A DNA stretch of 64,000 nucleotides from Halobacteriales archaeon QS_6_71_20 (GTDB lineage: Archaea; Halobacteriota; Halobacteria; Halobacteriales; Haloferacaceae): the NCBI GenBank assembly GCA_003020945.1, contig PXRU01000010.1:102962-166961 (forward strand), read 5' to 3'. This document shows positions 32,995 to 41,619 of the stretch, piece after piece. The position numbers and the translations under genes are program-made. The notes beneath the pieces are model-generated. The model worked only from the letters and a program-made list of their open reading frames with translations. It was not told the origin of the DNA and did no database searches. How positions within the stretch are numbered: the stretch's first letter is position 1; the number at the start of each line of letters is the position of its first letter.

Positions 32995-33998
32995 CGGTCA
33001 GAGACCCTCCGTGCAAGCAGCGCGGCCGCGACCAGCGCCGCGGCGGCGACTGCGGGGCCGAAGCCGGGCGCGTTCGTCTCCGTCACCGTCGCCTCCGCCT
33101 CCATCTCCGTCGGCCGCCCGTCCGCGTCGCCGCCGGCGAAGTCGCCGACCTCGAACTCCACCTCGCGGGTCGTCTCGTTGGCGGCGATCGTCTCGGTCGG
33201 GTCGAGGTTCGCGACAGACCGCGCGGTGTCCACGAGGACGCCGTCGCGGTACACCGCCGCGTCGACGTGGTAGTTGTAGCCCGACGGCACCGAAAGCGTC
33301 GTCGTCGCGTCGGCGGTGCGGCCGGGGCCGATCCCGCCGACGGTCGTCGACTCCCCGGCGGCGACGAGGTTGGAGTCGGCCTGCCGGAGGATCACTTCGA
33401 GACGGAGGTCCTCGCTGGCCTCCTGTCCGGTGTTCGTCAGCGACGCCGCCACCGAGAGGGTGGTGCGGTTGCGCCGCTCGTCGACGGCGTCGACCGACAC
33501 CGCAAGCGGCGGCACCGCGTCGCGGTCGCTGAAGCGGATCTCGGTGCCCAGCGCCGCCAGTCCGGACACCTCCGTGCGGTCGCGGTCGACGACCCGTCCG
33601 TCCCGGAACACGACCGTCTCGACGACGTACCCGCCCTCGCGGGGCACGCTCAGCGTCGTGTTCACCGGGACGCCCCCGTCCCCGCGCAGTTCGTCCAACT
33701 CGACGGTCGACTCGGCCGCCAGCAGGCCCGACTCGGCGTCGTACGCGCGGAACCTGACGGAGACGTTGTCCGTCGGGTTCCCCGAGTGACCGATCCGGGT
33801 CGACAGCGTCAGCTCCGCCGTCGAGCCGTCGACCTCGCCCGGCGAGATCGCCGGCGACTCGGCGATGTCGACCGGCCCCGGCCGGACCGGGTCGTCGACG
33901 GAGGGGTCCGCGAGGACGCCCGGGATCGCGGCGACGCCGAGGAGGGCGACGAGCGCGACGACGGCCGCGCCCGCGGCCAGCCGTCGTTCTCGTGACAT
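32991..33998 (-). CDS. Exported protein with PGF-CTERM-like anchor (DUF7490-like)
   Basis: 335 aa. An N-terminal signal-type helix (RRLAAGAAVVALVALLGVAAIPGVLA) is followed by two beta-rich repeats with the same flow: VSVRFRAYDAESGLLA ... YVVETVVFRDGRVVDRDRTEV and LRLEVILRQADSNLVA ... YHVDAAVYRDGVLVDTARSV. The C-terminus has PGF at 311-313, a hydrophobic helix and an Arg-rich end, the archaeosortase A PGF-CTERM tripartite signal. It is therefore likely lipid-anchored on the cell surface after processing. Coupled to the small membrane protein downstream. Confidence 0.78.
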   Translation of the reverse strand: MSRERRLAAGAAVVALVALLGVAAIPGVLADPSVDDPVRPGPVDIAESPAISPGEVDGSTAELTLSTRIGHSGNPTDNVSVRFRAYDAESGLLAAESTVELDELRGDGGVPVNTTLSVPREGGYVVETVVFRDGRVVDRDRTEVSGLAALGTEIRFSDRDAVPPLAVSVDAVDERRNRTTLSVAASLTNTGQEASEDLRLEVILRQADSNLVAAGESTTVGGIGPGRTADATTTLSVPSGYNYHVDAAVYRDGVLVDTARSVANLDPTETIAANETTREVEFEVGDFAGGDADGRPTEMEAEATVTETNAPGFGPAVAAAALVAAALLARRVSDR

Positions 33999-34112
33999 GC
34001 GTGCGATGCGCCTCGGGGCGCCGGTAAACCCTTTGTGGAGGGACGGCCGCGGCCGGTATGTCGGATGTCACCAGGGGACACAGTTATTTCCGACCCGCGC
34101 GAGGGGCGAGGC

Positions 34113-34511
34113 ATGCTGTTCGTGCTCGCGACCGACTCGGTGAAGCGAAGCGAGGCGCTGTGTGACTACCTGGAGCCGCGCCTCGACGGGTCGGACGCGG
34201 TGCTCGCGGTGAACTCCCAGCGCGGGGGCGACCGGACGTCCACGGAGAAGCTCGACCGCGGCGAGGAGGCGCTGTCGGTCGTCGAGCGCCGCCTCTCGGG
34301 GATCGTTCCGGTCGACACCCGACAGGTCGTCCGCGGCAACGACCCGACGGAGGACGTGCTCGGCGTCGTGGAGCGATACGAGCCCGACGAGATCGTGATG
34401 GGGATCCGCAGGCACTCGGCCACCTCGAAGCTCGTTTTCGGGAGCGTCGCCCAGGACATCCTGATGACCGCGAACGTGCCGATGCGGGTCGTGCCGGTGC
34501 CCGAGGAGTAG
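34113..34511 (+). CDS. Universal stress protein (UspA family)
   Basis: 132 aa from ATG 34113; an earlier in-frame ATG adds a non-conserved stretch. Starts with FVLATDS, the usual first strand, and ends with EIVMGIRRHSATSKLVFGSVAQDIL...PMRVVPVP. The ATP-binding pattern G-2x-G-9x-G-S is partly degenerate (GIRRHSATSKLVFGS lacks the second Gly), so it may not bind ATP tightly. A GTTATTT element is about 28 bp upstream. Confidence 0.85.
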   Translation: MLFVLATDSVKRSEALCDYLEPRLDGSDAVLAVNSQRGGDRTSTEKLDRGEEALSVVERRLSGIVPVDTRQVVRGNDPTEDVLGVVERYEPDEIVMGIRRHSATSKLVFGSVAQDILMTANVPMRVVPVPEE

Positions 34512-34592
34512 CGACCCGTCGGCGCGAGCCCCGCGACACTCGGTCGCACACGGCCGAGCGATTGAAGCCCCGACCGCCCCGAACGGAGCGTC

Positions 34593-35132
34593 ATGCCCGG
34601 CTCCGTGTTCAGGCGCGGCGAGACGGTCGAGCTGTGGACGGTCGAGACCGACGACGTCGCCTTTCTCCGCGACCTGGTGAACGATCCCGAGGTCCGTGCG
34701 GGCACCGCGGTCGCCGAGCCGCTGAACGGCGCGGACGAGCGCTCGTTCGTCGAGTCGATCGGCGACGACGGCGGCGCGCACTTCCTGATCCGTGTCGACG
34801 CCGACCCCGTCGGCATCGTCGGCGTGAACGCCCCCGACGAGACGTGGGGAACGGCGGAACTGGGTTACCAGCTCGTCCCCGACGCCTGGGGGAACGGCTA
34901 CGCCACCGACGCCGCCCGCGAGGCGTGCGGCTACGCCTTCGAGAGCCGGCGACTCCACAAGCTGTCCGCGACGGTGTTCGAGACGAACCCCGCGTCCGCG
35001 CGGGTGCTGGAGAAGGTCGGGTTCACCGAGGAGGGTCGACTCCGCGAGGAGGCGTTCCTCGACGGCGCACACGTCGACGTGCGGCGGTTCGGCCTGCTCG
35101 CGGACGAGTGGTTCGACGCCCGGTCGGGGTAG
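34593..35132 (+). CDS. GNAT acetyltransferase, RimJ/RimL type
   Basis: 179 aa, single GNAT domain. Key segments: VELWTVETDDVAFLRDLVND, GIVGVNAPDETWGTAELGYQLVPDAWGNGYATDAAREACGYAF (acetyl-CoA loop with GNGYAT), and SARVLEKVGFTEEGRLREEAFLDG. Relatives acetylate ribosomal protein N-termini or small molecules; acceptor unknown. Monocistronic, convergent with the LOR/SDH gene by 7 bp. Confidence 0.87.
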   Translation: MPGSVFRRGETVELWTVETDDVAFLRDLVNDPEVRAGTAVAEPLNGADERSFVESIGDDGGAHFLIRVDADPVGIVGVNAPDETWGTAELGYQLVPDAWGNGYATDAAREACGYAFESRRLHKLSATVFETNPASARVLEKVGFTEEGRLREEAFLDGAHVDVRRFGLLADEWFDARSG

Positions 35133-35139
35133 CGGCCGC

Positions 35140-36384
35140 CTACTCCAGCAGCTCCTCGGCCAGCAGCGGGACGAACGTCCCCACGTCGGTGACCATCCCC
35201 ACCGCCTGTGCGGAGCCGCGGTCCAACAGCTGCGTCACGGTGGCGGGGTTGATGTCGACACAGACGGTCGGCGTCGTCGACGGGAGGCAGTTGCCGACCG
35301 CGACCGAGTGCAGCAGCGAGGAGAGCATGAGCACGAGGTCGGCACGTCGGGCCTGCTCGCGGATGGCGTTCTGTGCCTCGACGGCGTCGGTGATCGTGTC
35401 CGGGAGCGGGCCGTCGTCGCGGATCGACCCCGCCAGCACGAACTCGCGGTCGTTTCGCACGCACTCGTACATGACGCCCTCCTCGACGAGCCCCGCCTCG
35501 ACGGCGGCCTCGATGCCGCCCGCGCGGACCACCTCGCTGATGGTGTAGATGTGGTGTTTGTGGCCCTTCCGCGGGTGCTCCATCGTCTCGACGTCCATCC
35601 CGAGGCTCGTCCCGTACATCGACCGCTCCATGTCGTGGACGGCGAAGCCGTTGCCCGCGGACCCCGGGCCGCCGCCGGCGTGGATAACCGCCGGGCCCGC
35701 GACGCACAGCACCCGTCCGCCCCGCGCTTTCGTCCCGGCGACCGCCTCCGCGATGTCGCGGATCAGCGACACGGAGGGGCGCTCGGCTGAGACGCCGCCG
35801 CGCATGAAGCCGAACGGCCCGGAGTCGTCGCGGGGGCGCTCGGGCGGCCGCACGCGAATGCCCGCGTCGCCGGTGACGACGAGGTCGCCCTCGCTGACGG
35901 CGTTGAGCACCCGCGTCTCGGCGGTCGCCCCGTCGCCGTCGCGGTCGACGGCGTCTCGCTCCCCGTCGTCGCTCGCGCCGTCCGGGGTTCGGTCCACCCC
36001 GCTGACGACGACCGCACAGTCCATCTCGATGTCGTCGACGGGCACCCACTCCCCGTCGACGCGAACGTCGGTCGGGTGGTTCGTTGTCGAGTAGAAGCCG
36101 TCCGGGACGACGCGGTCTGCGGGCGCGGGCTCCAGCGTCGCGTCGCTGGGGTCGGCAAGCGTCGCGCCCGACTGGTGGAGCTCGTGGAGGATCGGTCGCA
36201 GCGACGCCTCGCTGTCGGCGATCACACGCATCCGGCAGTACGACTCCTCCGTCTTGGACTCGCCGACGTTGAACGCCTCGATGTCGAACTCGCCGCCCAG
36301 GTCCATCACGACCGTGAACGCCCGCTCCATCAGCCCCGAGTCGATGATGTGCCCCTCCAGCTCCACCACGTCGCTGACTGTCAT
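35140..36384 (-). CDS. LOR/SDH-type bifunctional family (TIGR00300), putative ornithine cyclodeaminase-like
   Basis: 414 aa. N-terminal LOR/SDH domain (VELEGHIIDSGLMERAFTVVMDLGGEFDIEAFNVG) followed by the conserved archaeal part with GGRVLCVAGPAVIHAGGG, MEHPRKGHKHHIYTISEVVRAGGIEAAVE, MLSSLLHSVAVGNCLPS and CVDINPATVTQLLDRGSAQAVGMVTDVG. Homologues have been connected with ornithine/arginine metabolism, some with a nickel-pincer nucleotide cofactor; I infer this only from the family. Start at ATG 36382-36384 (MTVSDVVELEG). An acidic loop at about 130-155 is a halophile addition. Confidence 0.8.
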   Translation of the reverse strand: MTVSDVVELEGHIIDSGLMERAFTVVMDLGGEFDIEAFNVGESKTEESYCRMRVIADSEASLRPILHELHQSGATLADPSDATLEPAPADRVVPDGFYSTTNHPTDVRVDGEWVPVDDIEMDCAVVVSGVDRTPDGASDDGERDAVDRDGDGATAETRVLNAVSEGDLVVTGDAGIRVRPPERPRDDSGPFGFMRGGVSAERPSVSLIRDIAEAVAGTKARGGRVLCVAGPAVIHAGGGPGSAGNGFAVHDMERSMYGTSLGMDVETMEHPRKGHKHHIYTISEVVRAGGIEAAVEAGLVEEGVMYECVRNDREFVLAGSIRDDGPLPDTITDAVEAQNAIREQARRADLVLMLSSLLHSVAVGNCLPSTTPTVCVDINPATVTQLLDRGSAQAVGMVTDVGTFVPLLAEELLE

Positions 36385-36482
36385 ACCCACTCTCAGCCCG
36401 CCGGCGGTGAAAAGCCCCCCGCGACGGCGGCGCGGCACACGTCAGATCGGGGCGCCGGCCCGGGACGCCGTCGCCTGCCCCC

Positions 36483-37421
36483 TCACCGCAGGTGTTCGTC
36501 GAGGAACGCGACCTCGTGGGCCAGCGTCTCCGCGAACCGCTCGCCGAAGGCGTCGAAGTGACCCATCGGCAGCGCCACGAGCGACGACGCCGGCAGCGCC
36601 TCGGCCAGCCGCTCGGCGGTCGCGTACGGCACCACCTCGTCCTCCGTGCCGGCGACGACTAGCGCCGGGCAGTCGACCGCCTCGGCGTCGGTGACGGGCC
36701 GGTACCGGGGGAGCGAGAGCAGCGGTCGCGCCCGCGTCCGGTTCTGCCACGTCGAGTCCCGCGGCACCAGCGCCGCGTAGCCGTCGAGCGAGCCGGGCTT
36801 GTTCAACGCGGCGAACTCCTCGGGGCGGCCGTACACCTTCACTCGGTTCGGCCGCCCGACGAGCGCGCCGACCCGGTCGCGCACGCCCGCCGCGGCGGCG
36901 CGGAGCAGATATCCCGGCGACTCGCTGCGCAGGAGCGCCCGGCCGTCGGAGAACGGCGTCCGCGCGACGACGGCGTCCACGTCGCCCCGGTCGGCCGCGA
37001 CGCGGACGACGTGGCCGCCGCCCAGCGAGACGCCCCACAGCGCCAGCCTCCGCCCCAGCGAGTCGATCGACCCCACCCGGTCGACGGCGGCCCCCCAGTC
37101 GGCGACCTGCCGGGACGGGAGCACCAGCGGCGTCCCCTCGGAGCCGCCGAAGCCGCGGTAGTCGAAGGTGAACGCGGCGTAGCCGGCGTCGGCGAGCCGC
37201 TCGGCGATCCGGTCGAGCCCGAACGCCGCCTCCGCGGCGAAGCCGTGGCCGAGCACGACCGTCGCGGGGTCGTCAGCGTCGCGCGGGCGGTACAGCGTCC
37301 CGACGCAGGTATCGCCCGCGGAGTCGAAGGTGAGTCGGCGGGTGGAGAACCCCTCGCGCGAGGGACGGTCCCCTCGGACCCGCCGCGCCGGGGGCCGCTC
37401 CGGCGTCGACCCGCGGCTCAT
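36483..37421 (-). CDS. Alpha/beta hydrolase
   Basis: 312 aa. Alpha/beta-hydrolase core with GHGFAAEAAFGLDRIAERLADAGYAAFTFDYRGFGGSEG, nucleophile elbow GVSLGGG, acid in AGTEDEVVP and His in MGHFDAFGERF. It resembles the serine aminopeptidase / X-Pro dipeptidyl-type hydrolases; the substrate is unknown. The first 25 residues are Arg/Pro-rich and may be disordered. Its ATG overlaps the stop of the upstream gene by 4 nt. Confidence 0.87.
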   Translation of the reverse strand: MSRGSTPERPPARRVRGDRPSREGFSTRRLTFDSAGDTCVGTLYRPRDADDPATVVLGHGFAAEAAFGLDRIAERLADAGYAAFTFDYRGFGGSEGTPLVLPSRQVADWGAAVDRVGSIDSLGRRLALWGVSLGGGHVVRVAADRGDVDAVVARTPFSDGRALLRSESPGYLLRAAAAGVRDRVGALVGRPNRVKVYGRPEEFAALNKPGSLDGYAALVPRDSTWQNRTRARPLLSLPRYRPVTDAEAVDCPALVVAGTEDEVVPYATAERLAEALPASSLVALPMGHFDAFGERFAETLAHEVAFLDEHLR

Positions 37422-37864
37422 CCGCCGGCCCCGCGACCGTCCGCCCGGTCGTCGCGTTCGCCGCCGTCGCCCGCGAGGCCGGGCGGCTCGGCCGCGACCC
37501 CGCCCTCGGCGTCGACGGGCGGGTCGGCGTCGACCGTGTCCAGCACCCGCGCGGAGAACTCCTCCTCGGAGACCCGGTAGGCGGCGAGGTCGTCGAACCA
37601 GCCGGCCTCGATGTGCCACGTCGCCTGGACGTCGGTCTCGTGACGGAGGGCGGTCGCCTCCACGCGGGTCGGCGTTAGGTCGCCGGCCTCGACGAGATCG
37701 AGGAACGCCGTGCAGACGCGACCCATCTCCCCGTGAGCCGGCTCGGCGCCGGGCAGCGTCGTGGTGTAGACGACGGCGACGCCGCCGGGACCGACGGCGA
37801 CGTCCGACACGTCGATCCCCTCGTGACGGAGCCGTCGCGCGAGTTCGGGCTCGTCGATGTGCAC
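37418..37864 (-). CDS. Conserved hypothetical halophile protein
   Basis: 148 aa from GTG 37862-37864. Starts HIDEPELARRLRHEGIDVSDVAVGPGGVAVVYTTTLPG and continues CTAFLDLVEAGDLTPTRVEATALRHETDVQATWHIEAGWFDDLAAYRVSEEEFSARVL, then a 35-residue Asp/Gly-rich tail. No catalytic motif recognised. It is coupled to the hydrolase by a 4-nt overlap. Confidence 0.7.
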   Translation of the reverse strand: MHIDEPELARRLRHEGIDVSDVAVGPGGVAVVYTTTLPGAEPAHGEMGRVCTAFLDLVEAGDLTPTRVEATALRHETDVQATWHIEAGWFDDLAAYRVSEEEFSARVLDTVDADPPVDAEGGVAAEPPGLAGDGGERDDRADGRGAGG

Positions 37865-38218
37865 GGGGAGCGGTACAGACGCCGTGGCCTTACCGATTCC
37901 GGGGCGTCGCAGAACGGGACGGCGGAGCCGGAGGGCGGGGAGTCCATGTCAGAGGCACGGTCCCTCCGGCCCGTCGCCGTGTTCCACCTCGTGGTACCCG
38001 GACTTAATCGCTCGGTGAAGTCGCGTTCACCTCGTGTCCGCCGGCGGAACGGAACGGGTGGACGTGTCGCCTCCGATCGACATCGGTCGCCTTCGAACGG
38101 CGTCGGTCGCCTCCGAGCGACGTCGGCCGGCCGGCGCCGCCGTCGGACCGACACGCCGGTCCGCGGTCGACTCGCCGTCGATGCCGACCGGAGCGGCCGT
38201 CGCGCGACCGCCCCGGCG
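37865..38218. other. 354-bp intergenic region with short tandem repeat
   Basis: Upstream side of the GTG-start hypothetical gene and downstream of the 63-aa gene. Apart from the 20-bp tandem repeat at 38066-38125 it shows no RNA gene or credible ORF; an ACTTAAT-like element near 38003 could be a promoter. Confidence 0.4.
38066..38125. repeat. Three 20-bp tandem units
   Basis: Units 38066-38085, 38086-38105 and 38106-38125 follow GTCGCCTCCGANCGACGTCG; the first and third differ at two positions, the second at about four. They lie in non-coding DNA. Confidence 0.7.
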
Positions 38219-38410
38219 TCAGCGGAGGTCGTCCAGCGACATTGCCGCCTCCATGTCGACCGTGATCCACGCCGTCTCCAGCGAGTCGGGGTCGTACAGG
38301 GTCACCGACGAGGGCCGCTTCCCGTCGTCGAGGAGAAACCGCAGGTCGAACGTCGGGAGCTCCTCGAACCGCTCCTCGTCGAGCCTCGGCATCCCGTCGC
38401 TGCCGGTCAT
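38219..38410 (-). CDS. Short conserved haloarchaeal protein
   Basis: 63 aa from ATG 38408-38410. The sequence FDLRFLLDDGKRPSSVTLYDPDSLETAWITVDMEAAMSLDDLR resembles short halophile proteins with a V-x-Y-D-P...AWI core. No known function. An upstream in-frame ATG (38440) adds ten basic residues that look non-coding. Confidence 0.6.
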   Translation of the reverse strand: MTGSDGMPRLDEERFEELPTFDLRFLLDDGKRPSSVTLYDPDSLETAWITVDMEAAMSLDDLR

Positions 38411-38541
38411 ACCTCGATCCCGTCGTCCGCCGTACTTCAAGCTGCCCTCCCGATTCTCATCCGAGAGAACGCCGCCGGGGGTTTCCCGCGTCGCGACAGT
38501 CGTCGCCGAGAGTTACCACCCGCGGCGTGGTATCCGTCGAC

Positions 38542-38862
38542 ATGCTCGTTCACCTGCGACAGTACGACCGCGACGACGCCACCGAGTCGCTGCGCTCGGA
38601 CGGCACTGTCGACCCGGACCGCGACCCCGACGACTACTTCGGCGAGGACGACCTCGAGGCCGAGGAGTGGGAGCGCGTCTCCGAGGCGGACGAGACCCTG
38701 CTGTCCCGGTCGGTGACGTTCGACGGCGTTACCGCGGTGTCGGTCCCCAAGCGGACCGACGGGGAGTCGCTCCCGGGACGGACGCTACAGCTCCGCGTCG
38801 ACGGCGAGGAGCGCTACCTGTCGGACGCCGAGATCGTCGAGGTACAGGACGCGAACCCCTGA
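38542..38862 (+). CDS. Conserved hypothetical acidic protein
   Basis: 106 aa from ATG 38542. Pattern MLVHLRQYDRDDATESLRSDGTVDPDRDPDDYFGEDDLEAEEWERVSE followed by FDGVTAVSVPKRTDG and LQLRVDGEERYLSDAEIVEV, suggesting a small beta-rich domain after an acidic loop. Single gene, convergent with secY; no function recognised. Confidence 0.6.
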   Translation: MLVHLRQYDRDDATESLRSDGTVDPDRDPDDYFGEDDLEAEEWERVSEADETLLSRSVTFDGVTAVSVPKRTDGESLPGRTLQLRVDGEERYLSDAEIVEVQDANP

Positions 38863-39022
38863 TCCGGCCGCCTTCACCGATACCGTCCGCCCGGAGATCG
38901 GCGACCCGGTAGCGGCGGACGGTCAGCCGGCCGGATACGCTCCCGACGACGAGCGACCGAACGATCCGGCGGGCGTCGACGGGCCGGAGTCGAGCAGTAC
39001 CGCGAGAAGCGGTCCGCGCCGC

Positions 39023-40486
39023 TCAGTCGTCGCCGAACATCTGCCGCATCATGGGGTGCATCTCCATGAGCTGTTCCTCGGCGATCTCCTCGTACAGCTT
39101 GTAGGTGATCGACACCGTCAGCAGGAGGCCCGTCCCCGAGACGCCCCCGAGGGTGCCGAGCATGTTCGCCAGCACCGCGAGCGCCCCGACGAGCGCCCCG
39201 CCGATGACCGTCACCTGCGGGATGTACCGCTCCATCACCTTCTCGATCACCTGCGGGTTCTTCCGGAAGCCGGGGATCTGCATCCCGGAGTTCTGGATCT
39301 GCTGGGCGGTCGACTCCGGCCCCATGCCGGTCGTCTCGACCCAGAACACGGCGAAGATGGCGCCGCCGATGATCATGAACGTCAGGTCGACGAGCACCCG
39401 GATGACGATCTGCCACGGCTCGGCCGCGACGGTGAACGCCCCGGTGAACCACATCCAGTCCTGCCGCGACTGGATCGGCGCCAGATAGTAGAACAGGCCG
39501 CTGACGGGTTGGCCCTGCGAGTAGACCCCGACCGCCGCCGGGAGGGTGACGTAGTTGTCGAGGATCTGGCCCAGGAACTGGATGTTCGCCTGCAGCGCCC
39601 GAACGAGGATCATCGGCAGGACGGACGCGTAGATGAGCTTCACCGGGAAGCGACCGCGGGCGCCCTTCACCCGGGCGTGACTCAGCGGGATCTCCACGCG
39701 GACCGACTCCGTGTAGACGACGACCGAGAAGATCAACACCGTGGTGAACAGCGCGAGGAGGTTGCCGGGGTCGAAAAGCAGCGACTGGACGAACGGGTCG
39801 AGCTGGATGCCGCCGGTAACGATCCCGTACCAGGCGGGGAAGAACCCGGTGACGCCGGTTCCCAGCGCGGGGATGGCGAACAGCCCGGCGACGAGCTGCT
39901 GGCTCACGCCGGCGATGATGAACAGCCCGATCCCGGAGCCGACGCCCCACTTCGAGATGACCTCGTCCATGAACAGGATGAGGACGCCGCCGACGAACAT
40001 CTGCGCGAAAAGCAGCGTCCGCATGCCGCTCTCGCCGACCCCAAGCGTCGCCGCGAGCTGGCCGTCGACCGGGAGGTAGTTGCCGGCGAACACCATCGGC
40101 AGCCCGGTCAGACAGATCATCACGACCACCAGCAGCTTCTGGAGCCCCTGGTACAGGATCTGGTCGCGGGGGTCGTCCGTGTCGAGACCGAGCAGGTCCG
40201 CGCCGCCCAACAGCTGGAGGACGATCGACGCCGTGACGATGGGACCGATACCGAGCTGGAGGATCGACCCCTGCGACCCGGCGAGGATCGACCGGAACCG
40301 GCCGTAGAAGTCGCCGCCGGCCCCGCCCGTGGCGAGGCCGAACATCGTGACGTTCGTCAGGAAGAAGTACATCACGAGGATGCCGGCGGTCCAGGCGAGC
40401 TTCCGCTTGAAGGGGACGTGCCCCTCCGGTCGCTCGACCGTTGGCATCCGCGTGAGTAGGGGCTCCGCGGTCTCTTTCCAACCCAT
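39023..40486 (-). CDS. secY: Preprotein translocase subunit SecY
   Basis: 487 aa, ten predicted transmembrane helices; the central pore subunit of the Sec translocon. Landmarks include the plug region after TM1, GIGPIVTASIVLQLLGG, and ARVKGARGRFPVKLIYASVLPMILVRALQANIQF. The C-terminus ends EEQLMEMHPMMRQMFGDD, typical for halophiles. It follows uL15 on the same strand with a 192-bp gap that holds a TATA-like element, so it probably has its own transcript in addition to read-through from the spc genes. Confidence 0.97.
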   Translation of the reverse strand: MGWKETAEPLLTRMPTVERPEGHVPFKRKLAWTAGILVMYFFLTNVTMFGLATGGAGGDFYGRFRSILAGSQGSILQLGIGPIVTASIVLQLLGGADLLGLDTDDPRDQILYQGLQKLLVVVMICLTGLPMVFAGNYLPVDGQLAATLGVGESGMRTLLFAQMFVGGVLILFMDEVISKWGVGSGIGLFIIAGVSQQLVAGLFAIPALGTGVTGFFPAWYGIVTGGIQLDPFVQSLLFDPGNLLALFTTVLIFSVVVYTESVRVEIPLSHARVKGARGRFPVKLIYASVLPMILVRALQANIQFLGQILDNYVTLPAAVGVYSQGQPVSGLFYYLAPIQSRQDWMWFTGAFTVAAEPWQIVIRVLVDLTFMIIGGAIFAVFWVETTGMGPESTAQQIQNSGMQIPGFRKNPQVIEKVMERYIPQVTVIGGALVGALAVLANMLGTLGGVSGTGLLLTVSITYKLYEEIAEEQLMEMHPMMRQMFGDD

Positions 40487-40512
40487 GTTGCGTGCACCTG
40501 GTTGGTCGGCAT

Positions 40513-40522
40513 ACCTTAACGC
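40513..40522 (-). promoter_or_regulatory. secY: TATA-like element for secY
   Basis: On the minus strand the sequence reads GCGTTAAGGT, centred about 32 bp upstream of the secY ATG, inside the unusually wide uL15-secY gap (40487-40678). Confidence 0.45.
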
Positions 40523-40678
40523 TTCGATCAGGCTCGCCCGGGCGAACCGCCGCAGGCGACGGCGACGCGCCGCTGAGCGCGTCCGTGAGTCGCGCCGGGC
40601 ATCCCATGGCTCGGGGGGATCGCCGCCCGTATGGCCGGGGTAACCTGTCGCCGGAAGCGCGTGGGACTCGACGGGCGA

Positions 40679-41161
40679 CTACCCGTCGTCGCCGTCGGCC
40701 TCGTCGTCCTGTGCGCGCTCGGCGCGCTCGCTCAGCTCCGCGGAGCCGCCGGCCTCCTCGATGAGGCGGCGCGCCTCCGCGGTGAACGCGTCCGCGACGA
40801 CGTGCAGCTCCCCGCGGACCTGCCCGCCGCCGAGCACCTTCACCACGTCGACCTCGTGGCCGTCCTCGGCGACGTCGCGGGCGTCGAGGGCGTAGCCGTC
40901 GCCCTCCGCCTCCGCGACCCCTTCGGCCGCGAGCAGTCCGGCGTCCTCGTCGAGCTTCTGGACCGAGACCTCCACGACCTCGTCTTGAACGCCCTGCGGG
41001 CGCTTGAAGCCGTACTTGCCGAGCGGTCCGTACAGCTGCCGTTCGTGCTTCTTGCGGCCGGCCGCGCCGCGACCGCCCCGGTGACCGGCGCCGCGCCGGT
41101 TCTTGTGGGAGCCGCCGCCGTGGGTGCGGGAGCCGCGCTGGCGTCGTTTCTTGCTCGTCAT
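40679..41161 (-). CDS. rpl15: 50S ribosomal protein uL15
   Basis: 160 aa. Basic glycine-rich N-terminus (KKRRQRGSRTHGGGSHKNRRGAGHRGGRG) that threads into 23S rRNA, then YGPLGKYGFKRPQGVQ and the globular end GGGQVRGELHVVADAFTAEARRLIEEAGG. ATG at 41159-41161 overlapping the uL30 stop by 1 nt. Confidence 0.96.
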   Translation of the reverse strand: MTSKKRRQRGSRTHGGGSHKNRRGAGHRGGRGAAGRKKHERQLYGPLGKYGFKRPQGVQDEVVEVSVQKLDEDAGLLAAEGVAEAEGDGYALDARDVAEDGHEVDVVKVLGGGQVRGELHVVADAFTAEARRLIEEAGGSAELSERAERAQDDEADGDDG

Positions 41162-41619
41162 TATCGCATCGCCTCCAGGAGCGCGTCGATGTCGTCGTGA
41201 CGGCCGAGCGCGCCGCCGTTCTTGACGGCGTGTTTGATCCCGTCGTGTCCGCCCCGCGGGGAGTGCAGGCGGAGAACGGGGGAGAGGCCCTGCTCGCGGA
41301 GGGTCGTCTCCTCCTCGACCAGCGCCGTCGCCAGCGCCGACACGTCGTCGTGGTCGGTGTTGTCGGCCACCCACTCGTCGTCGACGTCGGCGTCGCCTTC
41401 GAGCGGCTCGCCGCGCCGCGCAAGCAGCATCTCGACGGTGTCGAGGTCGGGCTCGCCGAACGCGACGAAGTCGTTCACCTTGGCGATCATCCCGCGGTAT
41501 GTGTCCTCCTCGGGCACCAGCGCGCAGTGGTTGATCGCGTGGATGTTGAGCATCTCCAGGGTGTCGCGCTGTGCGGCGGACATGTCGATCTCGCCGCGCA
41601 GCTGGACGACTGCCTGCAT
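41161..41619 (-). CDS. rpl30: 50S ribosomal protein uL30
   Basis: 152 aa archaeal long form. [36 protein letters not shown] is the usual uL30 start, and the C-terminal PRGGHDGIKHAVKNGGALGRHD is the archaeal/eukaryal extension. Sits between uS5 and uL15 with 1-nt overlaps at both ends. Confidence 0.96.
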   Translation of the reverse strand: MQAVVQLRGEIDMSAAQRDTLEMLNIHAINHCALVPEEDTYRGMIAKVNDFVAFGEPDLDTVEMLLARRGEPLEGDADVDDEWVADNTDHDDVSALATALVEEETTLREQGLSPVLRLHSPRGGHDGIKHAVKNGGALGRHDDIDALLEAMR

